A stretch of DNA of 23,651 bases from an uncultured Ruminococcus sp. (GCA_902802975.1 CADCOF010000179.1:1-23651); one strand, 5' to 3'. Positions 1 to 7,048 are shown, counted from the first letter of the stretch. Notes: generated from the sequence alone by a model not told the origin. Made by a program: numbers and translations.

Positions 1-70
1 ATCACAAAGTTTTTCGCCAAGCCTTTTTTCAAAAAGGCTTGCCGCCGGAGGCATACCGAAAGCTTAAGTT
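1..70. repeat. Dispersed hairpin repeat, copy 1
   Basis: About 70 bp that recur at 18183-18252 in the same orientation with only scattered differences. The core is a hairpin: arm 18-28 pairs with 31-41 over a 2-nt loop. A C·C mismatch (17/42) follows, then two more pairs (16/43 and 15/44). A conserved GCCGGAGGCATA block follows the stem. Copy 2 keeps the stem with a compensatory change (pair 19/40 is A-T here and C-G there). No run of T follows, so it does not look like a simple terminator. The copy may extend beyond the window start. Confidence 0.75.
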
Positions 71-143
71 GATGACATTGCCTCTGTTACCGGGCGCAGT
101 GGGCACACGCGCTAAGAAGCTGCTATACTGAAAAAGTAAAACG

Positions 144-173
144 CGTATTGCCCGTGCGGGCACGGGCAATACG
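144..173. repeat. Perfect 14-bp inverted repeat upstream of nrdD promoter
   Basis: The arm at 144-157 (CGTATTGCCCGTGC) is exactly complementary to 160-173, with only GG (158-159) between. It ends 18 bp before the -35 box of the nrdD promoter. It is GC-rich in AT-rich surroundings. It could be a terminator stem from an upstream + strand gene (AACTGATTTTTTAA follows), a protein-binding palindrome, or a repeat related to the GC-rich family near 6100, which also contains CGTATTG. The sequence alone does not decide. Confidence 0.7.
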
Positions 174-191
174 AACTGATTTTTTAACCAC

Positions 192-220
192 TTGACATCA
201 TTGATCGAATATGGTAGAAT
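192..220 (+). promoter_or_regulatory. Sigma-A promoter of nrdD
   Basis: TTGACA at 192-197 and TAGAAT at 215-220 with a 17-bp spacer. The -10 is extended by TGG (212-214). Transcription should start near 227, leaving a leader of about 118 nt before nrdD. I see no clear NrdR box over or beside the promoter. Confidence 0.85.
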
Positions 221-281
221 CAATAGTACGCACCGATATTTGATTTTGGATTTTTGAAAATTAACGATATACAAATGATCC

Positions 282-320
282 GGAATTACCGATTGAGCAT
301 AGCTATTTGTCGGCAGTTCC
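282..320 (+). promoter_or_regulatory. Hairpin in the nrdD leader
   Basis: In the predicted 5' leader, 282-287 pairs with 315-320 and 289-293 pairs with 309-313, separated by one A·C mismatch, with a 15-nt loop (294-308). Two of the pairs are G·U. It ends 11 nt before the AGGAGG ribosome-binding site at 332-337. It matches no riboswitch class I know, so it may be a simple leader structure. Confidence 0.4.
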
Positions 321-344
321 AAAATAATTACAGGAGGTTATACA

Positions 345-2690
345 ATGATCACAACTATTGTTAAACGTGATGGTCGTACTGTTCCGTTTAATAAAGGAAA
401 AATTGTCCAAGCTATCTTTAAGGCTGCAGCTGCAATAGGCGGCAAGGATATCACGGTAGCAGAAGATCTCGCCGACCAGGTTATTGAGTATTTAATCAAG
501 GAACTCGGTGAAGACGGCGTTCCGGGAGTGGAACATGTACAAGACGTAGTTGAAAAAATCCTTATTGAAAATGGTCATGCACGCACGGCGAAAGAATACA
601 TTCTTTACAGAGCAGAACGTACAAGAATGCGTACAATGAACACCAAGTTAATGAAAATCTACGAGGGTCTTACTTTTAAATCAGCCAAAGACAACGACAT
701 CAAGAGAGAAAACGCCAATATCGACGGCGACACTGCAATGGGCACTATGCTGAAATACGGCTCCGAGGGTGCAAAGCAGTTTTACGAGATGTACATACTG
801 AAACCACAGCACGCCAAAGCCCACAGAGAAGGCGATATACACATTCATGATCTTGATTTTCTCACGCTTACTACAACATGCTGTCAGATCGATATAGAGC
901 GTTTGTTTGACGGAGGCTTCTGCACCGGTCACGGATTTTTAAGAGAACCGAACGATATAATCAGCTACAGCGCGCTTGCCTGCATAGCCATTCAATCGAA
1001 TCAGAACGACCAGCACGGCGGTCAGAGTATTCCTAATTTCGATTACGGCATGTCTAAAGGCGTTATGAAAACATATCGCCGTATTTATCGACAAAATCTT
1101 GCGCGCGCAATTGAGCTGCTTTGTGATGAAGAAAACGCAAAAGCAGCGGCTGATTCCATTGCCGATAAAGCAGAAGAAATATCCGGACGTATTCCCCGCC
1201 TCGATGACGGTGAGGATTATCAAAATGCCGAATTAAGCATTCTTACCGAAAAATACGGTGAGCAGACGGCTGCAAAACTTCAGCGTTTCGCTTATAATCA
1301 TGCTCAGAGTGAGACAGACAGATCATGCTATCAGGCTATGGAAGCATTGGTTCACAATCTTAACACAATGCACTCAAGAGCAGGCGCGCAGATCCCGTTC
1401 TCTTCAATCAACTATGGAACAGACACATCGCCTGAGGGCAGAATGGTCATTAAAAATGTACTTAAAGCAACAGAAGCCGGTCTCGGAAACGGTGAAACGC
1501 CTATCTTCCCCATTCACATATTCAAAGTCAAGGAAGGCGTAAACTATAACCCCGGTGACCCCAACTACGACTTGTTTAAGCTGGCTATGAGAGTATCCGC
1601 AAAAAGACTCTTCCCTAACTTCAGCTTTATTGATGCGCCGTTCAATATCGGATATTACAAAGAAGGTCACCCCGAAACGGAGTGCGCATACATGGGCTGC
1701 CGCACAAGAGTTATTGCAAATGTATATGATCCAACAAGAGAGATTGTAACCGGCAGAGGAAATCTTAGTTTTACATCAATAAATTTGCCCAGAATTGCTA
1801 TTCTCAGCAACGGAAATGTTGATTTCTTCTATGAGCAGCTCGATAGAATGATTGATCTTGTCATTGATCAGCTGATTTCACGATATGAGATACAGGCAAG
1901 CAAGACCGTGCGTAATTTCCCGTTTCTCATGGGGCAGGGCGTTTGGATAGACTCGGAAAAACTCGGTCCCGACGACAGCATTCGCGAAGTGCTGAAGCAT
2001 GGTACTCTTACCATCGGATTTATCGGTCTTGCAGAATGCTTAAAGGCTCTCATTGGCAAACATCATGGCGAATCCAAAGAAGCCCAGAACCTCGGTTTGG
2101 AAATAATCGGCTATATGCGCAAGCGCATGGACGAGGCGTCAAGAAAATACACAATGAATTTCTCGCTTATTGCAACTCCGGCAGAAGGATTGAGCGGACG
2201 ATTTGTAAAAATGGACGCAAAGCGTTTTGGTGTGATTCCGGGTGTTACTGACAGAGAGTACTATACAAACTCTTTCCATATTCCTGTTTATTTCCCGATA
2301 AACGCATTTGACAAGATCAAACTTGAGGCACCGTATCACGCGCTGACTAACGGCGGTCATATTTCGTACATCGAGCTTGACGGCGATCCTTTACAGAATC
2401 TTGATGCGTTCGAGTCCGTTATCCGCGCAATGAAAGAAAACGGAATTGGCTACGGTTCGATCAACCACCCCGTTGACAGAGACCCCTGCTGCGGATACAC
2501 CGGTATTATCGGAGACTCATGCCCGCAGTGCGGCAGACATGAAAAAGACGAGGGCGTAGGATTTGACAGAATCAGAAGAATTACAGGCTATTTGGTAGGC
2601 ACTGTGGACAGATTCAATAATGCAAAGCAAGCCGAAGAACGCGACAGAGTAAAGCACGATACTTCGGATACATCTACGGAACAAATTTGA
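345..2690 (+). CDS. nrdD: Anaerobic (class III) ribonucleoside-triphosphate reductase
   Basis: This cytoplasmic glycyl-radical enzyme reduces ribonucleoside triphosphates to deoxy forms without oxygen, normally using formate as reductant. The 781-aa product has an N-terminal ATP-cone allosteric domain (about residues 1-95), then the reductase barrel with HIHDLDF, CC (in TTTCCQ) and YMGCRTR motifs. Near the C-terminus a zinc site (CCGY at 715-718, CPQC at 726-729) precedes the glycyl-radical motif RRITGYL, with the radical glycine predicted at 748. Length and motif order are complete. The ATG has AGGAGG at 332-337, 7 nt upstream, and a strong promoter. A terminator follows at once, and the next gene is convergent. 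The activating radical-SAM enzyme NrdG, often encoded directly downstream, is not in this window, so it must act from elsewhere in the genome. Confidence 0.97.
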   Translation: MITTIVKRDGRTVPFNKGKIVQAIFKAAAAIGGKDITVAEDLADQVIEYLIKELGEDGVPGVEHVQDVVEKILIENGHARTAKEYILYRAERTRMRTMNTKLMKIYEGLTFKSAKDNDIKRENANIDGDTAMGTMLKYGSEGAKQFYEMYILKPQHAKAHREGDIHIHDLDFLTLTTTCCQIDIERLFDGGFCTGHGFLREPNDIISYSALACIAIQSNQNDQHGGQSIPNFDYGMSKGVMKTYRRIYRQNLARAIELLCDEENAKAAADSIADKAEEISGRIPRLDDGEDYQNAELSILTEKYGEQTAAKLQRFAYNHAQSETDRSCYQAMEALVHNLNTMHSRAGAQIPFSSINYGTDTSPEGRMVIKNVLKATEAGLGNGETPIFPIHIFKVKEGVNYNPGDPNYDLFKLAMRVSAKRLFPNFSFIDAPFNIGYYKEGHPETECAYMGCRTRVIANVYDPTREIVTGRGNLSFTSINLPRIAILSNGNVDFFYEQLDRMIDLVIDQLISRYEIQASKTVRNFPFLMGQGVWIDSEKLGPDDSIREVLKHGTLTIGFIGLAECLKALIGKHHGESKEAQNLGLEIIGYMRKRMDEASRKYTMNFSLIATPAEGLSGRFVKMDAKRFGVIPGVTDREYYTNSFHIPVYFPINAFDKIKLEAPYHALTNGGHISYIELDGDPLQNLDAFESVIRAMKENGIGYGSINHPVDRDPCCGYTGIIGDSCPQCGRHEKDEGVGFDRIRRITGYLVGTVDRFNNAKQAEERDRVKHDTSDTSTEQI

Positions 2691-2706
2691 TACAAAAACA
2701 AATTGA

Positions 2707-2743
2707 GATCCGCTTCGGTTTTAGCCGCAGCGGATCTTTTTTT
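2707..2743 (+). terminator. Rho-independent terminator of nrdD
   Basis: GATCCGCT (2707-2714) pairs with AGCGGATC (2729-2736), with a small inner CGG/CCG stem, followed by seven T (2737-2743). It lies just after the nrdD stop and abuts the stop codon of the convergent gene at 2745. Confidence 0.9.
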
Positions 2744-2744
2744 G

Positions 2745-4274
2745 TTATTCAAAATAAATATCGTACCACACAATAAACACATAAATCGTCCAAAGCTTTC
2801 TCCAGAGATCACTTTGTCCGCCAACATATGAGTCGTATATTTCCTTGATTTTATCTGTATTGAAGAATTTCTCTGCCGTTGTGCCGAAAAGCTTCTCTTT
2901 AACGCTGCTGTTGTATCGTTCATCAGCCATCCATATTCTTATCGGAACAATGAAACCGAGTTTCTTGCGAAAAGCAATTTCATCGGGGAGAACTTTTGCG
3001 GCAGCTGTTCTGAATGCAACTTTGTTCTGCTCTTCATTTACTTTGTATTTTGAAGGCATTCTCGATGCGATATCAAAAATACGCCTGTCCGTAAGCGGCA
3101 TTCTGATCTCAAGACCGCAAACAGTACTCATTTTATCAACATTAAGATAAATATCGCCCTCCAGCCACACCTCAATATCAACTCTTGACATCTTTGAAAG
3201 CGGATCCATACCCTCCATACGCTTGTACAAATCGCCAACTATATTTATGGGGAGAACACCCTCAACATAATGCTTCAAAAGCTCTTTCTTCTCATCTTCC
3301 TTCATGATCATCGTGTTTCCGATGTAGAAGTCTTTCAGATTGTCGCCATAGCGTTCAGCGTTACGGTACATATTGTAGCCGCCAAAAAATTCGTCCGAAC
3401 CTTCGCCGGAATAGCATAATTTGGTATGCTCGGCAGTTGCTTTACATGCAAGAGCAAACACAATAGCAGACGCGTCCGCAAGAGGCAGCTCCATATTTTC
3501 ACAAACATAGGGCACTGCGTTGAAGTACTCCTCCGGCTGAATTATTGCGGTGATATTCTTTCTTCCAAGCAATTCGGCTGTTTTGCGCGCAAGCTTTGAC
3601 TCATCGAAACGCTCGTCTTCATAGCCGCAGGAATCGGAAACTTCAGCATCACTGACAGCAAAAACGTATGAAGAGTCAACGCCGCCGGACAAAAACGACT
3701 CTGCAGTTTCGTCCTCATCTTTGACTTCTTTCATGATCTCAAGCAGCGTGCTGTGGATTTCATCTGCGTATTCATTGAGAGATTTGCTGTCGTCGGGCTT
3801 AAACTCAGGCTGCCAATAGCGCGTTATCTTGGCTTGTCCGTTTTCAAATTCGAGAAAACAGCCCGGCATAAGCTTTTTTACGCCTTTGAAAAAGGTATCT
3901 TCTCCCCCACAGTACGTAAGTGTGAGATAAATCTGGAGCATTTCCTCGTTTAATTCTTTCTTGAAACCCTCACCCTCAATAATATCTTTGATAAATGTGC
4001 CATGAAGAAGTTTTCCATCGTCTGTGATATAGTAATAAAAAGGCTTCGTTCCGAATTGATCTCGGAAACATACTAACTTATTATTATCTTTAACAGAAAA
4101 AGCAAACATTCCATAAATATGGTTTGGAAGGTCGCAGCCCCATTTTTGATATCCTTTTGTTAATATTTCACGTTCTCTTTCGTCACGAGAAAGTGTTTGT
4201 GTAATACCAAGTTCCGAATTAAGAGAACGCCAATTTCGAATATGTCCTCTGTATTCAAGCAAACTTACACTCAT
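2745..4274 (-). CDS. Asparagine synthetase-like protein lacking the glutaminase cysteine
   Basis: The 509-aa product has a complete ATP-dependent amidotransferase half: PP-loop SGGVDSS at 196-202, GEGSDEFFGGY at 290-300 and FRKKLGF with the likely catalytic lysine near 436-442. The N-terminal Ntn glutaminase half is cut short. Asparagine synthetase B normally begins with Cys and has about 70 residues before its NGEIYN strand. Here the protein starts at the equivalent of that strand (EYRGHIRN), so Cys1 and the first glutamine-binding arginine are absent and the oxyanion Asn is replaced by Arg. RDQFGTKPFYY (71-81) is kept. The ATG at 4274 is chosen because AAAGGAG precedes it by 9 nt; a TTG at 4295 lies inside that site. 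By family knowledge it would use free ammonia, or act on another carboxylate like the beta-lactam synthetase relatives; the substrate is inferred. It has its own promoter and is convergent with nrdD. Confidence 0.88.
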   Translation of the reverse strand: MSVSLLEYRGHIRNWRSLNSELGITQTLSRDEREREILTKGYQKWGCDLPNHIYGMFAFSVKDNNKLVCFRDQFGTKPFYYYITDDGKLLHGTFIKDIIEGEGFKKELNEEMLQIYLTLTYCGGEDTFFKGVKKLMPGCFLEFENGQAKITRYWQPEFKPDDSKSLNEYADEIHSTLLEIMKEVKDEDETAESFLSGGVDSSYVFAVSDAEVSDSCGYEDERFDESKLARKTAELLGRKNITAIIQPEEYFNAVPYVCENMELPLADASAIVFALACKATAEHTKLCYSGEGSDEFFGGYNMYRNAERYGDNLKDFYIGNTMIMKEDEKKELLKHYVEGVLPINIVGDLYKRMEGMDPLSKMSRVDIEVWLEGDIYLNVDKMSTVCGLEIRMPLTDRRIFDIASRMPSKYKVNEEQNKVAFRTAAAKVLPDEIAFRKKLGFIVPIRIWMADERYNSSVKEKLFGTTAEKFFNTDKIKEIYDSYVGGQSDLWRKLWTIYVFIVWYDIYFE

Positions 4275-4338
4275 ACAGTTATACTCCTTTCGCAATAACA
4301 GGTCGTATTTTCAGCTGAATTTGACAGCCTACATATGT

Positions 4339-4367
4339 ATTATACCCTAAAAACACTGTCATTGCAA
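4339..4367 (-). promoter_or_regulatory. Sigma-A promoter of the asparagine synthetase-like gene
   Basis: On the minus strand TTGCAA (4362-4367) and TATAAT (4339-4344) are separated by 17 bp. The predicted start near 4332 gives a leader of about 58 nt. The perfect -10 and clean spacing support the shorter, cysteine-less protein as native rather than a decayed longer gene. Confidence 0.75.
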
Positions 4368-4463
4368 TATGTGAATAAAATTTATCGGACAAACGAATTC
4401 AAGAAAATAATAAAAAATATTCAATTTCAAGTGAGGAGATTTGCATGTATGATTGACTAATTA

Positions 4464-4492
4464 TTGAAAACAAAAAAACATTGACATATATA
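4464..4492 (+). promoter_or_regulatory. Possible promoter of the vWA lipoprotein gene
   Basis: TTGAAA (4464-4469) and TATATA (4487-4492) with a 17-bp spacer. Transcription would begin almost at the ribosome-binding site (4497-4502), an unusually short leader, so another start such as one from TTGACT at 4453 is possible. Confidence 0.35.
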
Positions 4493-4511
4493 CATGAGGA
4501 GGACTATTATT

Positions 4512-5855
4512 ATGAAAAAGAAAACTTTATGCATTATTATGACAATACTTATCGCCGCATCAGCAATAGGCTGCGGCAGTGTAGTAACAAATGAATCCAT
4601 CACAGATGCCGACGGCGGTATGACTGACGGAACAAGGAAATCCACAGGAACGGGAGCCGAAACAGCGGCAACAGCAGGAGCGGGATTTGACGATGATGCA
4701 CCTGTGATGAATATTACCGAGGATAGCTATGCGGCAGCAGATGTGGAAGCGTCACCAATGGCTGAGGCAGCCGAAACAGACCCCTCGGCTGTTAAAGGCA
4801 CAGACGACGAATCTGAAAAACGCGATTTGCCCGAAGCGGGGCAGCTCACAGCCGGAGAGTGGAACGACAATGAGAACTGGGGATTCTTTTCCAATCTTGT
4901 TAATTCGGGGAAAATAGCATTTCCGAGTTTCGGACTTGATCCTATCCACAGAGTGACTGTTGAAGCAAAAGATAAGAGTGGTAAACCGCTTGCTAACGCC
5001 AAAGCTGTATTAACGGACAAAAGCGGAAAAACGCTGTTCAGCGGCGTGACAAACAAGGACGGTATTGCTTATTTGTTCGGAAACGGTGACAATTCTTATG
5101 ACGTTGAAGTATCACTCGGAAGTGCATCACAGAAAGTGAGTGTACAGGGCGGCGGAAATTCCGGACAAACTAAGACGGAAGATGTAAAAGACAACGCAAA
5201 CGACCTTAACGCACAGGTTGTACTTGACACCGACAGCAAGCCATACAAGGCTATGGACATCATGTTTATTCTTGATACAACAGGTTCCATGTCCGATGAG
5301 ATGCTTTTCCTGCAGAGCGAATTCACAGCTATCACGCAAGAAATCGGAACAACGGATACTCGCTATGCAATGAATTTCTACCGTGACGATGGTGATGAAT
5401 ATATTACCCGCTGCAATGATTTCACTACCGACATTAAGGCAATACAAAAGGCAATCAACAACGAATCTGCGGACGGAGGCGGAGATTATCCCGAGGCAGT
5501 GGCTGAAGTGCTGAAAGAGTCTGTATCTAATAGCAGTTGGAAAGAAGACTCAGTTAAGCTCGCGTTTTTAATCTTCGACGCACCGCCTCATGCTGAAAAG
5601 GCACAGGAGATAGCCGAATCGGTAACGGCAGCAACCGAGAAGGGCATAAGAATTATACCGGTAATTGCGTCTGACAGTGACAGAGACACAGAACTGTTTG
5701 GAAGAGCTGCAGCTATCTACACAGGCGGTACATATGTATTTCTGACCGACGATTCCGGAATAGGCAACTCACACGAGGAACCAATAATCGGCAGCTATGA
5801 AGTTAAATCTCTCTATGATACAATCATCGAAATAGTTAACAACTATCGCCAATAG
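4512..5855 (+). CDS. von Willebrand factor A domain lipoprotein
   Basis: Predicted surface lipoprotein of 447 aa. The signal peptide has KKK at 2-4, a hydrophobic stretch and lipobox AIGC with the lipidated Cys at 21. A low-complexity acidic/alanine segment (about 22-115) probably spans the cell wall. A short motif LTAGEWNDNENW follows, then a beta-sandwich-like region (about 147-215; VTVEAKDKSGKPL, NKDGIAYL) resembling carboxypeptidase-regulatory-like or Ig-like modules. The vWA domain runs from about 246 to the end, with MIDAS motif DTTGS (255-259; Thr replaces the usual Ser of DxSxS) and GGGDYPEA near 322-329. Such domains bind ligands through a metal ion; the ligand is unknown. The ATG at 4512 is preferred because AGGAGG (4497-4502) lies 9 nt before it and overlaps an earlier in-frame ATG (4494). 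It is a lone gene, followed by a repeat-rich region. Confidence 0.85.
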   Translation: MKKKTLCIIMTILIAASAIGCGSVVTNESITDADGGMTDGTRKSTGTGAETAATAGAGFDDDAPVMNITEDSYAAADVEASPMAEAAETDPSAVKGTDDESEKRDLPEAGQLTAGEWNDNENWGFFSNLVNSGKIAFPSFGLDPIHRVTVEAKDKSGKPLANAKAVLTDKSGKTLFSGVTNKDGIAYLFGNGDNSYDVEVSLGSASQKVSVQGGGNSGQTKTEDVKDNANDLNAQVVLDTDSKPYKAMDIMFILDTTGSMSDEMLFLQSEFTAITQEIGTTDTRYAMNFYRDDGDEYITRCNDFTTDIKAIQKAINNESADGGGDYPEAVAEVLKESVSNSSWKEDSVKLAFLIFDAPPHAEKAQEIAESVTAATEKGIRIIPVIASDSDRDTELFGRAAAIYTGGTYVFLTDDSGIGNSHEEPIIGSYEVKSLYDTIIEIVNNYRQ

Positions 5856-5934
5856 CAGGCTTGCACCCGCAGGCAGTTCCGTCGGACTATATTCTTAACG
5901 GAAGTCTTCGCCGCGTTTGCATCTTATAAGTCGG

Positions 5935-5988
5935 GCGGCGGGTTGCACCCGCTCCCAATACGCGGCGGGTTGCACCCGCTCCCAATAA
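5935..5988. repeat. Two 27-bp tandem GC-rich units
   Basis: Units at 5935-5961 and 5962-5988 match in the first 26 bases (GCGGCGGGTTGC, then ACCCGCTCCCAATA) and differ only in the last. Each contains the small hairpin GCGGGT-TGC-ACCCGC. Bases 5936-5966 also form a 31-bp inverted repeat with 6108-6138, at 30 of 31 positions. The patch lies downstream of the vWA gene and has no coding potential. Confidence 0.8.
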
Positions 5989-6014
5989 GCGCACATAATT
6001 TATTTTCGGCGAAC

Positions 6015-6083
6015 ATTATAACCCGCGTCCAAAAAATAGTTGGGCGCGGGTTTTGTGGCTTGGATTTGAATACAGTTTGAGCG
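6015..6083. repeat. Dispersed hairpin repeat family B, copy 1 (possible terminator of vWA gene)
   Basis: A 69-bp segment found again at 9547-9614. AACCCGCGTCCAA pairs with TTGGGCGCGGGTT with one G·U, followed on the + strand by TTTTG. It could end vWA transcription about 165 nt after that stop. The similarity to copy 2 continues past the stem (TGG-TTTG-ATA-AGTTTGAG), so the unit is a repeat and not only a terminator. Confidence 0.7.
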
Positions 6084-6162
6084 AGTATTGCCTGCACCCG
6101 CATGGGTGCCGCGTATTGGGAGCGGGTGTAACCCGCCGAGTACTGCCTGCACCCGCATGGGT
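6083..6162. repeat. GC-rich direct repeats and inverted partner of the tandem units
   Basis: A 25-bp unit (GAGTATTGCCTGC, then ACCCGCATGGGT) at 6083-6107 recurs at 6138-6162 with one difference. It contains the palindrome GCACCC-GCAT-GGGTGC in the first copy. Between the two copies, 6108-6138 is the reverse complement of 5936-5966. The short string TGCACCCGC appears five times between about 5860 and 6160. The arrangement resembles REP/BIME-type palindromic clusters, but no transposase is visible. The rest of 5856-6421 holds nothing else I can call beyond a weak promoter and the repeat at 6371-6400. Confidence 0.75.
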
Positions 6163-6215
6163 ACTAAAACTAAAATACTTTTTCAAATAACCTCTGTACT
6201 TTTGATAAAAGAATG

Positions 6216-6224
6216 TGATATAAT
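6216..6224 (+). promoter_or_regulatory. Possible extended -10 promoter for the DUF4364 gene
   Basis: TGA-TATAAT at 6216-6224 is an extended -10 element, but no good -35 lies at the right distance. It would give a leader of nearly 190 nt before the gene at 6422. Confidence 0.3.
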
Positions 6225-6370
6225 GGAATGTGATAGAAATAAAAATTTATGTGCCGATATTTATAGCCAACGACATTTAAAAGAGTTGCACTTCAAAGCT
6301 AAAAGTTATAACGGCAATACTTTTGTGCAATATAAAAAGAATGATTGAAAGAAATAAATTTGCAACAAGC

Positions 6371-6400
6371 TCTCATTGCACATTGCTCATTGCACATTGA
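6371..6400. repeat. TGCACATTG-type repeat, copy 1
   Basis: TGCACATTG occurs twice here, joined by CTCAT. Bases 6374-6398 are an exact 25-nt reverse complement of 23534-23558 at the other end of the window. It sits just before the ribosome-binding site of the DUF4364 gene. Similar low-complexity ATTGCACATTG strings are, from general knowledge, common between genes in Clostridia. Confidence 0.7.
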
Positions 6401-6421
6401 AATAAAGGATGATTGATATAA

Positions 6422-7045
6422 ATGGAAATGGATTTTGACGCTTTTGACGCGGGAATATTACCGGGAGGACTCAGAAATCGCAGCAATGTCCGTCTGCTTA
6501 TCTGCTATATACTTGACAGCATAAAAAAACCTGTAAAAAAAGACCTTGTAATCACATCTATACAAAAGAACGGTATTGCAAACTATTTTGAAACAATAGA
6601 CGCATTTGTTGATCTCTTAAACAAGAATAATATTATACTTGTTGATAAAGAAAACGATACATACACCGTGACTAAATCCGGTAAGCTTATTGCGTCATCA
6701 CTCGGTGAGGATCTTCCGCTTACCATAAGAGAGCGTGCTTTGTCCGGCATTTGCGAATTGTTGGCACAGCAGCGCAGTGAAAACGAAAATACAGCAGAAA
6801 TAATCAAACAGAAAAACGGATACGTTGTGGACTGTCATATTAAAGGTACGGACTCGGATTTGATGAGTTTTCAGTTGTACGTTCCCGATTCAAAACAAGC
6901 CCGATTGGTAAAAAGAAATTTTCAATCAAACCCGGAAATTATATATAAAACTATGATCGCAGTCATCACCAACAATGCCGATTTTGCCGCCCAAACCTTG
7001 AAGGATATTACAAGAAAAGGTTTTTCATCAAGAAACAATATGTGA
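6422..7045 (+). CDS. DUF4364 family protein (winged-helix-like)
   Basis: A 207-aa cytoplasmic protein recognised as DUF4364, a family of Firmicutes proteins with an N-terminal winged-helix-like fold. Residues about 20-75 (LRNRSNVRLLICYILDSIKKPVKKDLVITSIQKNG, in part) resemble a wHTH DNA-binding region, with a wing-like strand around YTVTKSGKLIA. The C-terminal half (about 105-200) is an alpha/beta domain of unknown role, with YVVDCHIKGT and FQLYVPD. No transmembrane segment is seen. The ATG has AAAGGATG about 10 nt upstream. The gene ends 3 bp before the stop of the convergent BofA-like gene, with no terminator between. A regulatory role is plausible from the fold but the target is unknown. 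Confidence 0.85.
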   Translation: MEMDFDAFDAGILPGGLRNRSNVRLLICYILDSIKKPVKKDLVITSIQKNGIANYFETIDAFVDLLNKNNIILVDKENDTYTVTKSGKLIASSLGEDLPLTIRERALSGICELLAQQRSENENTAEIIKQKNGYVVDCHIKGTDSDLMSFQLYVPDSKQARLVKRNFQSNPEIIYKTMIAVITNNADFAAQTLKDITRKGFSSRNNM

Positions 7046-7048
7046 TTT

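Noticed and set aside
29..322. 97-codon open frame on the minus strand through the nrdD promoter region.
   Set aside because: It runs antisense through a clear promoter, hairpins and leader, and has no ribosome-binding site or family resemblance.
4446..4460. Tiny ATG-TAT-GAT-TGA reading frame after GAGGAG upstream of the vWA gene.
   Set aside because: Three codons with no attenuator structure; probably chance.
5935..6162. CRISPR-like array.
   Set aside because: Repeats are few, of differing length and orientation, and overlap each other; no regular spacers and no cas genes.
6088..6348. Open frame of up to 86 codons across the repeat array, with a possible 41-codon gene from ATG 6223.
   Set aside because: The first half is made of GC-rich repeat sequence, and the ATG at 6223 has no ribosome-binding site. 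No family is recognised.
6371..6400. Attachment site or inverted ends of a 17-kb mobile element with 23534-23558.
   Set aside because: The interval holds mostly core housekeeping genes and no integrase or transposase, so an element boundary is not supported.
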